From assembly GCA_958295515.1 (NCBI GenBank), contig CATQGW010000005.1, forward strand, positions 310,001 through 374,000: a DNA stretch of 64,000 nt, written 5' to 3'. Source of the DNA: an uncultured Dehalococcoidia bacterium. GTDB lineage: Bacteria; Chloroflexota; Dehalococcoidia; Bin125. Numbering within the stretch: position 1 is the stretch's first letter; the number at the start of each line of letters is the position of its first letter. The notes beneath the pieces are model-generated. The model ran no database searches. It saw only the letters and a list, made by a program, of their open reading frames with translations, and had not been told where the DNA came from. Positions 8,210 through 16,573 of the stretch are shown one piece after another. The translations under genes and the position numbers were made by a program.

Positions 8210-9442
8210 CTACCCGCCCCGACCAATCACCAGCGACACCGAGGTCGTCCCCGACCCCCCGATGTTCAGCGTCGCCACCCGCCGCGCCTCCGGCACCTGG
8301 TAGTCGCCTGCCGTCCCCGTCACCTGACGGTACGCGTCCAGCGTCTGCCGCACCCCCGTCGCGCCCACCGGATGCCCCCCGCCAATCAACCCGCCCGACG
8401 GATTCATCGGCAGCTTGCCCTCGAAATCGATCACCCCGTCCTCGATCGCCTCGAAGCAGCGCCCCGGCTCCGTGAGCCCAAAGTGATCAATCGCCATGTA
8501 GTGCGAGGTCGTGAAACAGTCGTGCGTCTCGATCGCGTCCAACTCCCACACCTCCTCCAGCCCCGCCCGCTCAAACGCGTCCACAATCGCCCGCCGCGTG
8601 TGCGGCAAAATGTACGGATCCCCCGCCGCCTGCGAAATCTTGCTGTCGAACGTCAGCGCCGCCGTGCGGTGCCCCCAACCCTCAATCCGCGGCACATCCT
8701 CCAAATCCACCCCCCGACGCTCCGCCCACTCGCTCGCCGCCGACTCCGAAGCCAGCACCAGCGACACCGCGCCATCCGTGATCTGCGAGCAGTCCCGCAG
8801 CGTCAGCCGACCCGTAATCGGCGCCGCATACTTCCCACCCTGCAGCTCCGCAAGATCCCCCAGCCACGCCCGCGTCTGCGCCTTCGGATTCCGCTGCGCA
8901 TTCGCGTAATTCAGCTCCGCCAACCGCGTCAGATGCGCCGAGTCCAGACCGTAGCGCTGCTCATACACATCCCCCAGCCGCCCGAACAGCTTCGGGAACG
9001 GCAGCTCCACACCCGCCGCCTCCAGCTCATACCAGCCCGCCGTGCCCAGAAAATCCCCGCCCTCCACCGGACTCACCGTCTTCATCTGCTCCACGCCCAG
9101 CACCAGCGCCGTCTCGTAGCGACCCGCCTCCAGCTCCGCCGCCGCCATCAGAATCGAAATCGAGCCCGACGCGCACGCCGCCTCATGCCGCGACGTCGGC
9201 AGCCCCCCGAAATCCGGGTCAATCTCCGCGAAAAAGCCCCCCATCTGCCCCTGCTTCGCGTAGAGCTCCCCCGCGAAATTCCCCACATGCGCCGTGTCGA
9301 TGTCGTGCGCCTCGAGACCCGTCGCCTCCAGCGCACCCTCCACCGCCTCGCCCATGATCTCCCGCAGATTCAGCTCCTCTTTCCGCCAATTCCGCGCGAA
9401 ATCCGTCTGGTACCCGCCCAGAATGTAAACCGGCGTCGTCAT
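8210..9442 (-). CDS. Thiolase-superfamily protein (SCP-x/acetyl-CoA acetyltransferase type)
   Basis: The 410-residue protein has the full thiolase set: nucleophilic Cys90 in EAACASGS, His307 in ETHDCF and His357 in GGGHPVGATG. The wording of the motifs places it with the SCP-x-like branch rather than classic FadA. It would catalyse thiolytic cleavage or condensation of acyl-CoA in the cytoplasm. It lies after a crotonase on the same strand, separated by 132 bases, so a fatty-acyl or branched-acyl oxidation role is reasonable. AAGGGG upstream of the ATG supports the start. Members of this branch often have unknown substrates. Confidence 0.85.
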   Translation of the reverse strand: MTTPVYILGGYQTDFARNWRKEELNLREIMGEAVEGALEATGLEAHDIDTAHVGNFAGELYAKQGQMGGFFAEIDPDFGGLPTSRHEAACASGSISILMAAAELEAGRYETALVLGVEQMKTVSPVEGGDFLGTAGWYELEAAGVELPFPKLFGRLGDVYEQRYGLDSAHLTRLAELNYANAQRNPKAQTRAWLGDLAELQGGKYAAPITGRLTLRDCSQITDGAVSLVLASESAASEWAERRGVDLEDVPRIEGWGHRTAALTFDSKISQAAGDPYILPHTRRAIVDAFERAGLEEVWELDAIETHDCFTTSHYMAIDHFGLTEPGRCFEAIEDGVIDFEGKLPMNPSGGLIGGGHPVGATGVRQTLDAYRQVTGTAGDYQVPEARRVATLNIGGSGTTSVSLVIGRGG

Positions 9443-9574
9443 CAGCTTCGCCCCTTCTCATGCCGCGCGGAGCACCGCCCCGCGCACGGCCCTGAACACT
9501 GCCTGTCGCCGCGAGAGTAGCAGCTACCCCGCGCCCACTCCGTCGAGCGCCCCATCGAGCGCCCCGCCGCGCCC

Positions 9575-10405
9575 TCAATACCCCCGGAAAATCGGCGCCC
9601 GCTTCTCCCGCCAACTCAGCCGACCCTCCTCCGCATCCCAGCTGCGCCGATACCGATCCGACACCTCCACCTCGTGCGCCAACGTCTCCCGCAGCGAGTG
9701 CTCCGCCCCGTAGTCGATCATCTCCTTGAACGCCGAAGCATTCAACGTCGGCAGCTTCGCCAACTCCGACACAAACCGCCCCGCCTCCTCGTCAAAATCC
9801 TCCAGCGCCCACACCCGGTTCGCCCAACCCCACGACAACGCCTCCTCCGCATCCAGATGCCGACCCGTCACCAGCAGCTCCAGCGCCCGCCCCCGCCCCA
9901 CAATCCGCGGCACGAACCACGTCGTCCCCCCGTTCATCCCAATCGCCCGCTGCACCCGGTGATCCCCCACCTCAATATTGTCCGCGCAGAGCCGCAGATC
10001 GCACGCCGACGCAATCTCCCACCCATGCCCCAGCGCCCAGCCCGTCACCAGCGCCACCACCGGCTTGCGCAGCGCACGCAGCGACAGCAGAAACGGATGA
10101 TGCACCGTCACACTGCCGTCAATCGGATTCACCGGCTCCATCCCATACAGATCATCCCCCGAGCAGAACGCCTGCCCGCCCGCCCCGCGCAGCGTCACCA
10201 CCCGCACATCCGGACGCAACGCCGCGAAATCAATCAGCCGCTGCAACTCATGCAGCAGCCGAAAACTCAACGCATTCAGCCGCTCCGGACGATTCAGCGT
10301 GATCGCCAGCACCCCCTCCTCGCTCAACTCCCAGAGCGTCACCTGCCACTCCCCGTCCGCCAACGCCCGCGGCGCCTCCGGCCACTCATGCTCAGTCGTC
10401 ATCAT
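9575..10405 (-). CDS. Enoyl-CoA hydratase/isomerase family protein
   Basis: The crotonase fold is shown by ITLNRPERLNALS near residue 35, the oxyanion-hole segments FCSGDDL and GWALGHGWEIAS, and IGMNGGTTWFVPRIVG. The usual Glu of hydratases after the Gly-rich loop is not evident, so hydration of a 2-enoyl-CoA is not certain; isomerase, hydrolase or dehalogenase activity is possible. It starts at the TGATG junction with the upstream Uma2-like gene and has GGAG about 10 bases before the ATG. With the downstream thiolase it probably works in acyl-CoA breakdown. Confidence 0.85.
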   Translation of the reverse strand: MMTTEHEWPEAPRALADGEWQVTLWELSEEGVLAITLNRPERLNALSFRLLHELQRLIDFAALRPDVRVVTLRGAGGQAFCSGDDLYGMEPVNPIDGSVTVHHPFLLSLRALRKPVVALVTGWALGHGWEIASACDLRLCADNIEVGDHRVQRAIGMNGGTTWFVPRIVGRGRALELLVTGRHLDAEEALSWGWANRVWALEDFDEEAGRFVSELAKLPTLNASAFKEMIDYGAEHSLRETLAHEVEVSDRYRRSWDAEEGRLSWREKRAPIFRGY

Positions 10406-11040
10406 CAGTCATCCTCTCCAATCAACGCCCAAACCTCATCAAAATCAATCACAAACCCCGCCAACTCCGGCTCCGCCGACCACGCCGAAGGCCGCACCAA
10501 ACGCTCCACCGCACGCCCCGGCCGATACACCAACACCAGCCGATCATCCGGATCCACCAGCACCCCCAACCGCGTCCCAGACGCAATCCACCGCCCCATC
10601 TTCTCCTGCTGTCCCTCCAACCCCTGGCTCGCCGAGCGCACCTCCACCACAAAATCCGGGCACACCGGCGGAAACCCCCGCAACTCCGCGCGCGTCAACC
10701 CCGCCAAACGCTCCCCACTCACCCACGCCGCACCCGGAGCCATCACCAGCTCCGCACCCAGACGGAACCCGCCCGACGTGCCGAACACACCCCCGTCCCG
10801 GTGCCCCCGCCACCACATCCGCAGCTGGAACCCCAACTCACTCTCCACCTCCCCACTCTCCCCGCCCGCCGGCAAATTCACCACCAACCCCCCATCCGCG
10901 CTCCGCTCAAACCGCCACGGCTCATTCAAATCCCCAATCCGCATCAACAACTCATCCGTCAACGGACACTCCGCCGGAAACCGCAGCACCCCCAGCCCAG
11001 CCAACTCCAGCCCCACAGCCCCGCTCGCAGCCGAAACCAT
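10405..11040 (-). CDS. Uma2-family putative endonuclease (DUF820)
   Basis: The 211-residue protein has the PDFVVEVRS segment around residue 120 and GVLVDPDDRLVLVYRPG about 40 residues later, both typical of Uma2/DUF820 proteins with a PD-(D/E)XK-like fold. ATG 11040 was preferred over an in-frame GTG nine bases upstream because AGGGG is better placed. The gene shares its stop with the start of the crotonase, so they are co-transcribed, although no functional link is known. The family is abundant in cyanobacteria and Chloroflexota and its physiological role is unclear. Confidence 0.75.
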   Translation of the reverse strand: MVSAASGAVGLELAGLGVLRFPAECPLTDELLMRIGDLNEPWRFERSADGGLVVNLPAGGESGEVESELGFQLRMWWRGHRDGGVFGTSGGFRLGAELVMAPGAAWVSGERLAGLTRAELRGFPPVCPDFVVEVRSASQGLEGQQEKMGRWIASGTRLGVLVDPDDRLVLVYRPGRAVERLVRPSAWSAEPELAGFVIDFDEVWALIGEDD

Positions 11041-11151
11041 AGAACCCACCCCTTCCCCCCAATCCTAGCGCCCCGCACGGTCCACCGCGCCCCCCGCCAA
11101 CACCCCAAAACCGTGTACCCTCCCCCTCCAACCCCACCAACAGGAGCCCCC

Positions 11152-11490
11152 ATGAAACAATTCCTCGTCCTCTACTACGCCCCCGACAACGCCACCGAGC
11201 AAATGCAAGGCCTCACCCCCGAACAAATGCAAGAAAGCATGGCCCCCTGGATGGCCTGGATGGAGCGCCTCGGCGACCAACTCATCGACCCCGGCTCCCC
11301 CCTCGGCAACGCCGCCGCCATCACCCCCAACGCCGAACCCACCCCCAGCCAAACCCAGCTCACCGGCTACTCCATCATCGCCGCCGAAACCGCCCAACAC
11401 GCCCAAACCCTCTGCCAAAACCACCCCCACCTCAACTTCGCCCCCAACTGCCAACTAGAAATCCACGAAGCCATCCCCCTCGGCATGTAG
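11152..11490 (+). CDS. YCII-related protein
   Basis: A 112-residue protein beginning MKQFLVLYYAP, with the small alpha-beta dimeric barrel typical of YCII/DGPF proteins (PWMAWMERLGDQLIDPGSPLG, then GYSIIAAET). These proteins are often encoded near sigma factors or in catabolic clusters, and their catalytic role, if any, is not settled. AGGAG lies 6 bases before the ATG, and TACCCT about 30 bases upstream could be a -10 box. It converges with the Vsr gene, leaving 3 bases between stops. Confidence 0.8.
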   Translation: MKQFLVLYYAPDNATEQMQGLTPEQMQESMAPWMAWMERLGDQLIDPGSPLGNAAAITPNAEPTPSQTQLTGYSIIAAETAQHAQTLCQNHPHLNFAPNCQLEIHEAIPLGM

Positions 11491-11493
11491 CCC

Positions 11494-11919
11494 CTATCCC
11501 TCAGTCGGCGCGAGGAACTCGGCTACCGCCCCGTAGACGCCCTCCGCGTCGCGCAGGCCGCACTCCCACACCGTCAGCACACGCCACCCGAGCACAGCAA
11601 GCGCCTCGTTGTGCTCGCCGTCCCGCGCACGCGTTCGAGAAAGCTTCGGCCCCCAATACTCAACGTTCGACTTCGGCAACCCGGCAATCGGACAAGACGG
11701 ATCCGCATGCCAATGCCAGAAGCAGCCATGCACAAAAATCACCGCGCGATGCCGCGGCAGCACAATATCGGGCGTACCCGGCAGATCGCGCCGATGCAAA
11801 CGAAAGCGGTAACCAAGCCGATGCACAATCGAGCGCACCGCCAACTCCGGCTTCATATCCCGCGAACGAATCCGCGACATACACCAAGCACGGTCATCCG
11901 GGCTAAGATTATCAGTCAC
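11494..11919 (-). CDS. vsr: Very-short-patch mismatch endonuclease (Vsr)
   Basis: The 141-residue protein has the complete Vsr signature: MSRIRSRDMKPELAVRS at the N terminus, catalytic Asp51 in GTPDIVLP, and VHGCFWHWH with the zinc-site histidines and cysteines (His71, Cys76). Vsr nicks at T:G mismatches produced by deamination of 5-methylcytosine and normally accompanies a cytosine methyltransferase. Here it is the last gene of the methyltransferase operon, starting inside the preceding gene by an ATGA overlap. Its length is normal and all key residues are present. Confidence 0.95.
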   Translation of the reverse strand: MTDNLSPDDRAWCMSRIRSRDMKPELAVRSIVHRLGYRFRLHRRDLPGTPDIVLPRHRAVIFVHGCFWHWHADPSCPIAGLPKSNVEYWGPKLSRTRARDGEHNEALAVLGWRVLTVWECGLRDAEGVYGAVAEFLAPTEG

Positions 11920-12677
11920 AACACCGCACTAAGCGCATGGTCAGCCTCATCGCGGATCAACTTCCGCAGCTGATCATCACTCAGAGCATCCAGCAGCACA
12001 ACCCCCCCTCGCCGATTGAGATTAACCATCCACTGCCGAAACGCCTCCCGCTGAAAGAGCTCGCGCTCACCTTGCCACTGCTCAACCATCACGTCGTAGA
12101 TGCGCCGCAGCACTCTGGGGTTTGTGGAGACCGCCGGACGTTCGAGTAACGCCGACCGAACATCCTGCCGATGCAGGAGAATTTCGAGGAACCGATTAGG
12201 CTCCTCGGGATCAGTTTGGTGCGCGATATAGCCCAGCCACCAGAGCCGGGAAACGCCGTTGTCCCGAATCAGCGCGCGGTTGCCGCGTGCGAAGAAGTGG
12301 TTGCGCACTTTCTGAGCGGCTTTCACAGCGTCGCTGGGGCGTTCGCTCAGCCAGCGTGCAGCCACGTATTCCGCGCCTTGCGTATGCGCCACATACGTCC
12401 ACAAGCGCTCGTCGGACGCCTGATGCGGCGTCAGCCCGTTGAGCGCGTTGTAGACCGCAACTGCGTTGCCAGGGTCGTCGTGATGAGGCTGTGCGCTGAT
12501 CGTCAGCAGATCGCGTATTTCGACAACATCAATGTCAGCCTCGCGAATCGCCTCCCCCGCCTTCTCCCACCGTCGGGGATCGCCCGCAGACGGATCGTAG
12601 TACCAATCGAGCCGCCCAGCGATATCGCCGCGCAACTCATCTACCGCAAGTGCTGTGAAGTATCGAACTTTCGCCAC
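11916..12677 (-). CDS. DUF6339-like protein of the methyltransferase operon
   Basis: The 253-residue, mostly helical protein opens with VRYFTALAVDEL and contains DLLTISAQPHHDDPGN, LWTYVAHTQ and LWWLGYIAH. This pattern fits the DUF6339 family, which is encoded beside cytosine methyltransferase and Vsr genes. No catalytic motif is evident. The start is GTG with AGGTGA 5 bases upstream. It begins 8 bases after the preceding gene and overlaps vsr by 4 bases. A role as the effector or a structural subunit of a restriction-type defence is plausible from context only. Confidence 0.6.
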   Translation of the reverse strand: MAKVRYFTALAVDELRGDIAGRLDWYYDPSAGDPRRWEKAGEAIREADIDVVEIRDLLTISAQPHHDDPGNAVAVYNALNGLTPHQASDERLWTYVAHTQGAEYVAARWLSERPSDAVKAAQKVRNHFFARGNRALIRDNGVSRLWWLGYIAHQTDPEEPNRFLEILLHRQDVRSALLERPAVSTNPRVLRRIYDVMVEQWQGERELFQREAFRQWMVNLNRRGGVVLLDALSDDQLRKLIRDEADHALSAVL

Positions 12678-12685
12678 TGCTTCAC

Positions 12686-13534
12686 CTACTCAATATTCAG
12701 AACTGGCATTTCAACGAACGGGTTGTCGAGCAGTGTCTGGGCATCTGCGACGCGATCCGCGTCGTTCGCGCCAAGTGGCTTGCACTCGTTGCGTTCCAGC
12801 GCGCTGTCCAACGCCGAATACCAGCGCATGTCCTGGTAGTCGCCGTCGTCGCTGCTCCTATCGGCCTCACAAAGCAGCCAGATCAGCGCAGGCAGATAGA
12901 CACCGTTGATGATGTGCCAAAGATCCTTCGTGTTGCCAAAGCGGCTTCGCGCCTCCTTGAGCCGCTCCACATCCGGCCCCGAGAGCTCCAGCGCAACATG
13001 CTCCTCCAACGGACGACAGCGCCACTGGCCGCTGGGCACGTTGCCTTCAGCAATCCGGAACATCGACGTCACGGGCTGCTCGTCTGCGCTGTCAATCCAG
13101 TACGTAGACGGTCGATCGACAGCAAGCACGGAACCCGCGTCGAACCGCGGCGACAGACCGTCATAATCGGGATGCCAGCGCTCCGCGCGGAATCCTTGTA
13201 AGTCTGAGCAAGCTACCAGGAATGGCGCGATCTCCACACGCCCAGTCAACATGCCGTTCTCGAATCGACGCCGAATATGCGGCTCGCAGCTGCGGAACTC
13301 CTCGCGGAAGTGCGTCGTCGAGCAACGAACGAGCAACAGATATTCCGCATCCCCGCTCTCCACCAGACCAAGCAAATCAGCGTCGCCAAGCGCAAAGTCA
13401 GCGTCGACCTCCACCGCCGTCGTGTCGGGCAATCGATCGAGCTCCAGGTTCACCTCAAACGCCGCCTTCTGGTAGTCGTCGTTATTCGGCCGCAGCACCG
13501 GATACGGCCATGATTTGGTCTCTTCCCACTTCAT
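12686..13534 (-). CDS. Unrecognised protein of the methyltransferase operon
   Basis: A 282-residue soluble protein beginning MKWEETKSWPYPVLRP. The N-terminal half is beta-rich and acidic (AVEVDADFALGDADLLGL, LLLVRCSTTHFREEF). The C-terminal half is helical with a conserved-looking hydrophobic core (DLWHIINGVYLPALIWLL). I cannot assign a family. The start is set by an ATGA overlap with the GHKL ATPase gene, so the two products are probably made in fixed ratio and may form a complex. Its base composition is less extreme than the flanking metabolic genes, as is true for the whole operon. Confidence 0.75.
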   Translation of the reverse strand: MKWEETKSWPYPVLRPNNDDYQKAAFEVNLELDRLPDTTAVEVDADFALGDADLLGLVESGDAEYLLLVRCSTTHFREEFRSCEPHIRRRFENGMLTGRVEIAPFLVACSDLQGFRAERWHPDYDGLSPRFDAGSVLAVDRPSTYWIDSADEQPVTSMFRIAEGNVPSGQWRCRPLEEHVALELSGPDVERLKEARSRFGNTKDLWHIINGVYLPALIWLLCEADRSSDDGDYQDMRWYSALDSALERNECKPLGANDADRVADAQTLLDNPFVEMPVLNIE

Positions 13535-15513
13535 TTCGACGACTCCTTCATAGCGACCACCCGCCACGCGCGGTCTCGCAACGGCTCATCCCCGTGAATC
13601 TCGAGCGTGACCCGGCTGTCGGCTGTCACTGCGAAGCTCGAGAGTCGCTGCTCCACGCCCTCGACGAACACTTTCAGATCGGGCCGCTTCAGCGCCGTCG
13701 AATCGCCAGCTTCCTCGATCTGAAGCTGAATCAGGCCGCTAACCGACGGCGTAAAGCTCACTCGGCAGCGATTCTCGTAGCCGTCAATCGGGAGCACGCG
13801 CACCGCGCGAACCTCGACCGGCGTCGCCCCCTTGCCTCCGCCCCGGGTTCCCGTGCCCCCTGTCCCATCACCATCGCCCCCGCCGCCCCCACCGCCGCCA
13901 CCACCGCCCTCGTCGACGCCGGCGCCGCCAAAGTTCCCCACGTCAGTCCCGTCGCCGCCATCCGCGTTCGAGTCGTCATCATCCTCGTCCAGCTGCAACG
14001 GCTGCACTCGCGCCTTGATCCGCTTCACCCGCACCGCGCCCATCTCCCCGAACGCCTTCTCTGTCGTTTCAGCGTCCTCCGCCGCACCGGAGCGCGGGTT
14101 GAACGGGCCCGGCGCATCAAGCGGGAGCAAGTGCGCCAGTTCGGTAACCTCCTCCGACACCTCTACACGCGGCACCGCGGCGTATTCACCGAGCTGCTCT
14201 CGAATCCACCTTCGCAACCGCTCCAGCGCTCGATGTCCAAGCTCAGGCTCAGCCATCCGATCCGGTTCGAACTGATTATGCTGCGGCCCCTCCATCTCGC
14301 GCAGAAACTCATTGGCATCGTCGTCGCTGGCGTCGAAGAGGCAAACCGCCGCGTAATCGCGCAGATTCCGAAAGTTGCCGATCCGATTCTGTTGCGCAGT
14401 GATCAGCATGCCGGCGCCGCGGATCAGCGCAACCTTGTTCGGCAGATCGTCACCGTGCATTTCATTGTCGGTGGTGATCCACAGCTTTGGAGCGCCGAGG
14501 TCGACATCAGGCGGCTCCTTTACGACTGTCGGCTCACCCGTTCGGATCAGCTCCCAAAAGAGCCGCGCCTCGTGCAACGCCTCGCCGTCCTCGTCCGACA
14601 TACCCTCGTCATCGCCGAGATGCTCAAACCAATTCCCGAGCGTCTCGGCGTTGATCTCCAGCATCCATTCGTCCTGCCGCGAATGCTCTTCGGGCTCGAT
14701 CGTCACAGTGAGCAGCCCTTGCTCGATCGCAGTGAAGTAGTTCGCGACAACACTCCGACCGACCCGCCTCCGCCAGTCTGATCCCGCGTCGAACCCCGCG
14801 ATCCACAACGATGTGCCTGTACCCTCCCCGATGCCATCTTCAATCGCCTGAATTTTCGCCGGGATGTCGCGGTCCGAAAGGCGCAGACAACCATCGCGGA
14901 TGCCGAAAAAGCCGATGCCCTGGGTCTCATGCCCTTGATGCTGGTGAGACATCAGAATGGCTTTGCCTTGAAAGAGTTCTACCGGCTTCCCGTCCATCTC
15001 ATACCGCGTCCAGTAAAACACCGTCCGCAGCGGCGAAACCGCAAACGGCGAATACTTGCCGATCCCTTGCGAGCCGCCAGCGCCCCGCATGTCCTTCAGA
15101 CTCGTGCCCGGCTTCCTCACCAGCGTTTCCCAGCGATCGCCGAAGAGTCCAGTCGTGTTGCGATCCGAGACGTGCAGAAAGGTGATGTCCTCATCCTCAA
15201 GCAGCTCCGCCGCAGTTCGCAGCGCCGACTCAGCTTTGTCGTCGCCGTTGACCGCGTTCAAGCAGGCAGCCACTGATTCATCGAGCTCAACCCGTCCGCC
15301 CAGGTGCGCCCAGTCAAGCGTCTTCAGCTCAAACGAAACGTGGACAGGCTCGCCAAGCCGCGCTCCCGCATCCAACGAGTTCTGAATCGTTTCCCGCGCC
15401 AGACTGTCCAGCGGATGCCCCCGGAAGTGCGCGATCCCCGGATGATTCCAGCCCGCCGCTTCGCCGCCCCCCGTCGGCGGAAACCGCCAACCAATGTCCT
15501 GACTGATGCTCAT
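13531..15513 (-). CDS. GHKL (MORC/MutL-like) ATPase of the methyltransferase operon
   Basis: The 660-residue protein carries the Bergerat ATP-binding motifs of GHKL enzymes: ETIQNSLDA at 41-49 (N box), SDRNTTG at 116-122 (G1-like) and GAGGSQGIGKYSPFAV at 144-159 (G2). Residues about 160-420 form the transducer-like middle. A Gly/Asp-rich linker (eleven consecutive Gly) near 490-520 leads to a small beta-rich C-terminal domain. GHKL ATPases related to MutL and MORC are known partners of prokaryotic restriction-modification operons. The start at ATG 15513 has GGAGGAG and an ATGA overlap with the methyltransferase; a longer in-frame start lies inside that gene. It likely works as an ATP-driven DNA clamp. 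Confidence 0.8.
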   Translation of the reverse strand: MSISQDIGWRFPPTGGGEAAGWNHPGIAHFRGHPLDSLARETIQNSLDAGARLGEPVHVSFELKTLDWAHLGGRVELDESVAACLNAVNGDDKAESALRTAAELLEDEDITFLHVSDRNTTGLFGDRWETLVRKPGTSLKDMRGAGGSQGIGKYSPFAVSPLRTVFYWTRYEMDGKPVELFQGKAILMSHQHQGHETQGIGFFGIRDGCLRLSDRDIPAKIQAIEDGIGEGTGTSLWIAGFDAGSDWRRRVGRSVVANYFTAIEQGLLTVTIEPEEHSRQDEWMLEINAETLGNWFEHLGDDEGMSDEDGEALHEARLFWELIRTGEPTVVKEPPDVDLGAPKLWITTDNEMHGDDLPNKVALIRGAGMLITAQQNRIGNFRNLRDYAAVCLFDASDDDANEFLREMEGPQHNQFEPDRMAEPELGHRALERLRRWIREQLGEYAAVPRVEVSEEVTELAHLLPLDAPGPFNPRSGAAEDAETTEKAFGEMGAVRVKRIKARVQPLQLDEDDDDSNADGGDGTDVGNFGGAGVDEGGGGGGGGGGGDGDGTGGTGTRGGGKGATPVEVRAVRVLPIDGYENRCRVSFTPSVSGLIQLQIEEAGDSTALKRPDLKVFVEGVEQRLSSFAVTADSRVTLEIHGDEPLRDRAWRVVAMKESSK

Positions 15514-16530
15514 GACAACTCCTCCCGAAGAACCCGCGCGCACCGCTCCCCCACGATCGCCGCCAGCTTCGGACAGACCGCATTCCCCAGCAGCCGATAG
15601 CGCTCCGCCTGCGGAATCTCAGGAAAAAGCCCCGCCGGGTCGTCAAAGCCCTGCAGCTGCGCGATCTCGGCCACGCTTAGCCGGCGGATGCCCCACCGAT
15701 CCCGCACAAACGGCACATTGTGCCCGCCTACCCCCATATTCGCCGTCAGCGTCGGGCACAGCCTGTCCCGCTTCTCGCGGATGTACGAGCGCCGCACCTG
15801 GTAGAGGTTGTCCGCCGACTCGCCCTCCACCATCGCCGCTTCGATCATCAGCCGATAGCGGTTACCCTCAGGCAAATAGTCCGCGTCGCCGCCCGGGACG
15901 CCGCGGCAAACGATCTGGTCAATGCTTCTGCTCAGAACGCCTGTTTGAGGGGGGGGGGGGGGGGGTAAACGGGTTGTAGGTGAAGTGCGCCCGCGAAGCC
16001 GCAACGAGGAAAAGCCGCTCGCGGTCCTGCGGCACATCCGTGTAGTCCTTGACGTTCGTCAACCAGCACGACTCGCGCCGGAACCAGTAGCCCGCCCGCC
16101 GCAGCGAGCGCCGGATCTGGTCGAACCACCAGCCATCGCCGCCGTAGAGCAGGTGCGGCACATTCTCCAGAATCAGCAGCTTCGGGCGCTGCGACGGCTC
16201 CCACTCCGCCAGCAGGCGCGGGATCTCGAAGAAGACCTCCCCGCGTTCGTCCGCGAAACCTCGGCGGTCGCCCGCCTGCGAGAAGCTCTGACAGGGGAAG
16301 CCTGCCGCCAGCACATCCACCGGCTCCAGACCGTCGCCCTCAACTCTCAGCTCACGCGCGTCCTTCTCCACAACCGGCGTGTTCGCGAAGCGGTGCCGGA
16401 ACGTAGCACATGCGTACCCATTGCTGTCGCTCGCCCACGCAATCTCGAAGCCCGCCGCCGCGAGCCCGGAGGCGAACCCGCCCATGCCGCTGAAGAGGCA
16501 TCCCGCTGTGAGCATCTCTGTGTTCGGCAT
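15510..16530 (-). pseudogene. DNA (cytosine-5) methyltransferase interrupted by a poly-C frameshift
   Basis: The N-terminal part holds motif I LFSGMGGF, motif IV AAGFPCQSFSQAGDRRGF, ENVPHLL and QDRERLFLVA. The C-terminal part holds QVRRSYIREKRDRLCPTLTA, LSVAEIAQLQGF and YRLLGNAVCPKLAA. Together they make a complete C5 methyltransferase of about 339 residues. The halves lie in different frames, separated by a run of 17 C on the coding strand. Sixteen or nineteen C would restore the frame, so this is either a phase-variable OFF state or a homopolymer error. A -10-like TAGACT ends 7 bases before the ATG. It heads a five-gene operon. Confidence 0.85.
15949..15965. repeat. Homopolymer of 17 G inside the methyltransferase gene
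   Basis: A run of 17 G (17 C on the coding strand) sits between motif VIII and the target-recognition region, where translation gives a run of prolines. The length leaves the reading frame shifted by one. Long G/C tracts slip during replication and are classic contingency switches. They are also prone to sequencing error. Confidence 0.9.
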
Positions 16531-16537
16531 CCGCGAC

Positions 16538-16543
16538 AGTCTA
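16538..16543 (-). promoter_or_regulatory. -10-like box for a leaderless methyltransferase mRNA
   Basis: TAGACT on the minus strand ends 7 bases before the ATG and there is no Shine-Dalgarno sequence. The spacing would place transcription start at the initiation codon. No convincing -35 was seen. Confidence 0.35.
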
Positions 16544-16573
16544 AATCACACCCTCCCGCAACGCACCACCCCC

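Noticed and set aside
13920-13960. Poly-Gly tract in the GHKL ATPase gene as a second slippage site
   Set aside because: The DNA there mixes CCG, CCC and CCA triplets, so it is not a homopolymer and the frame is intact.
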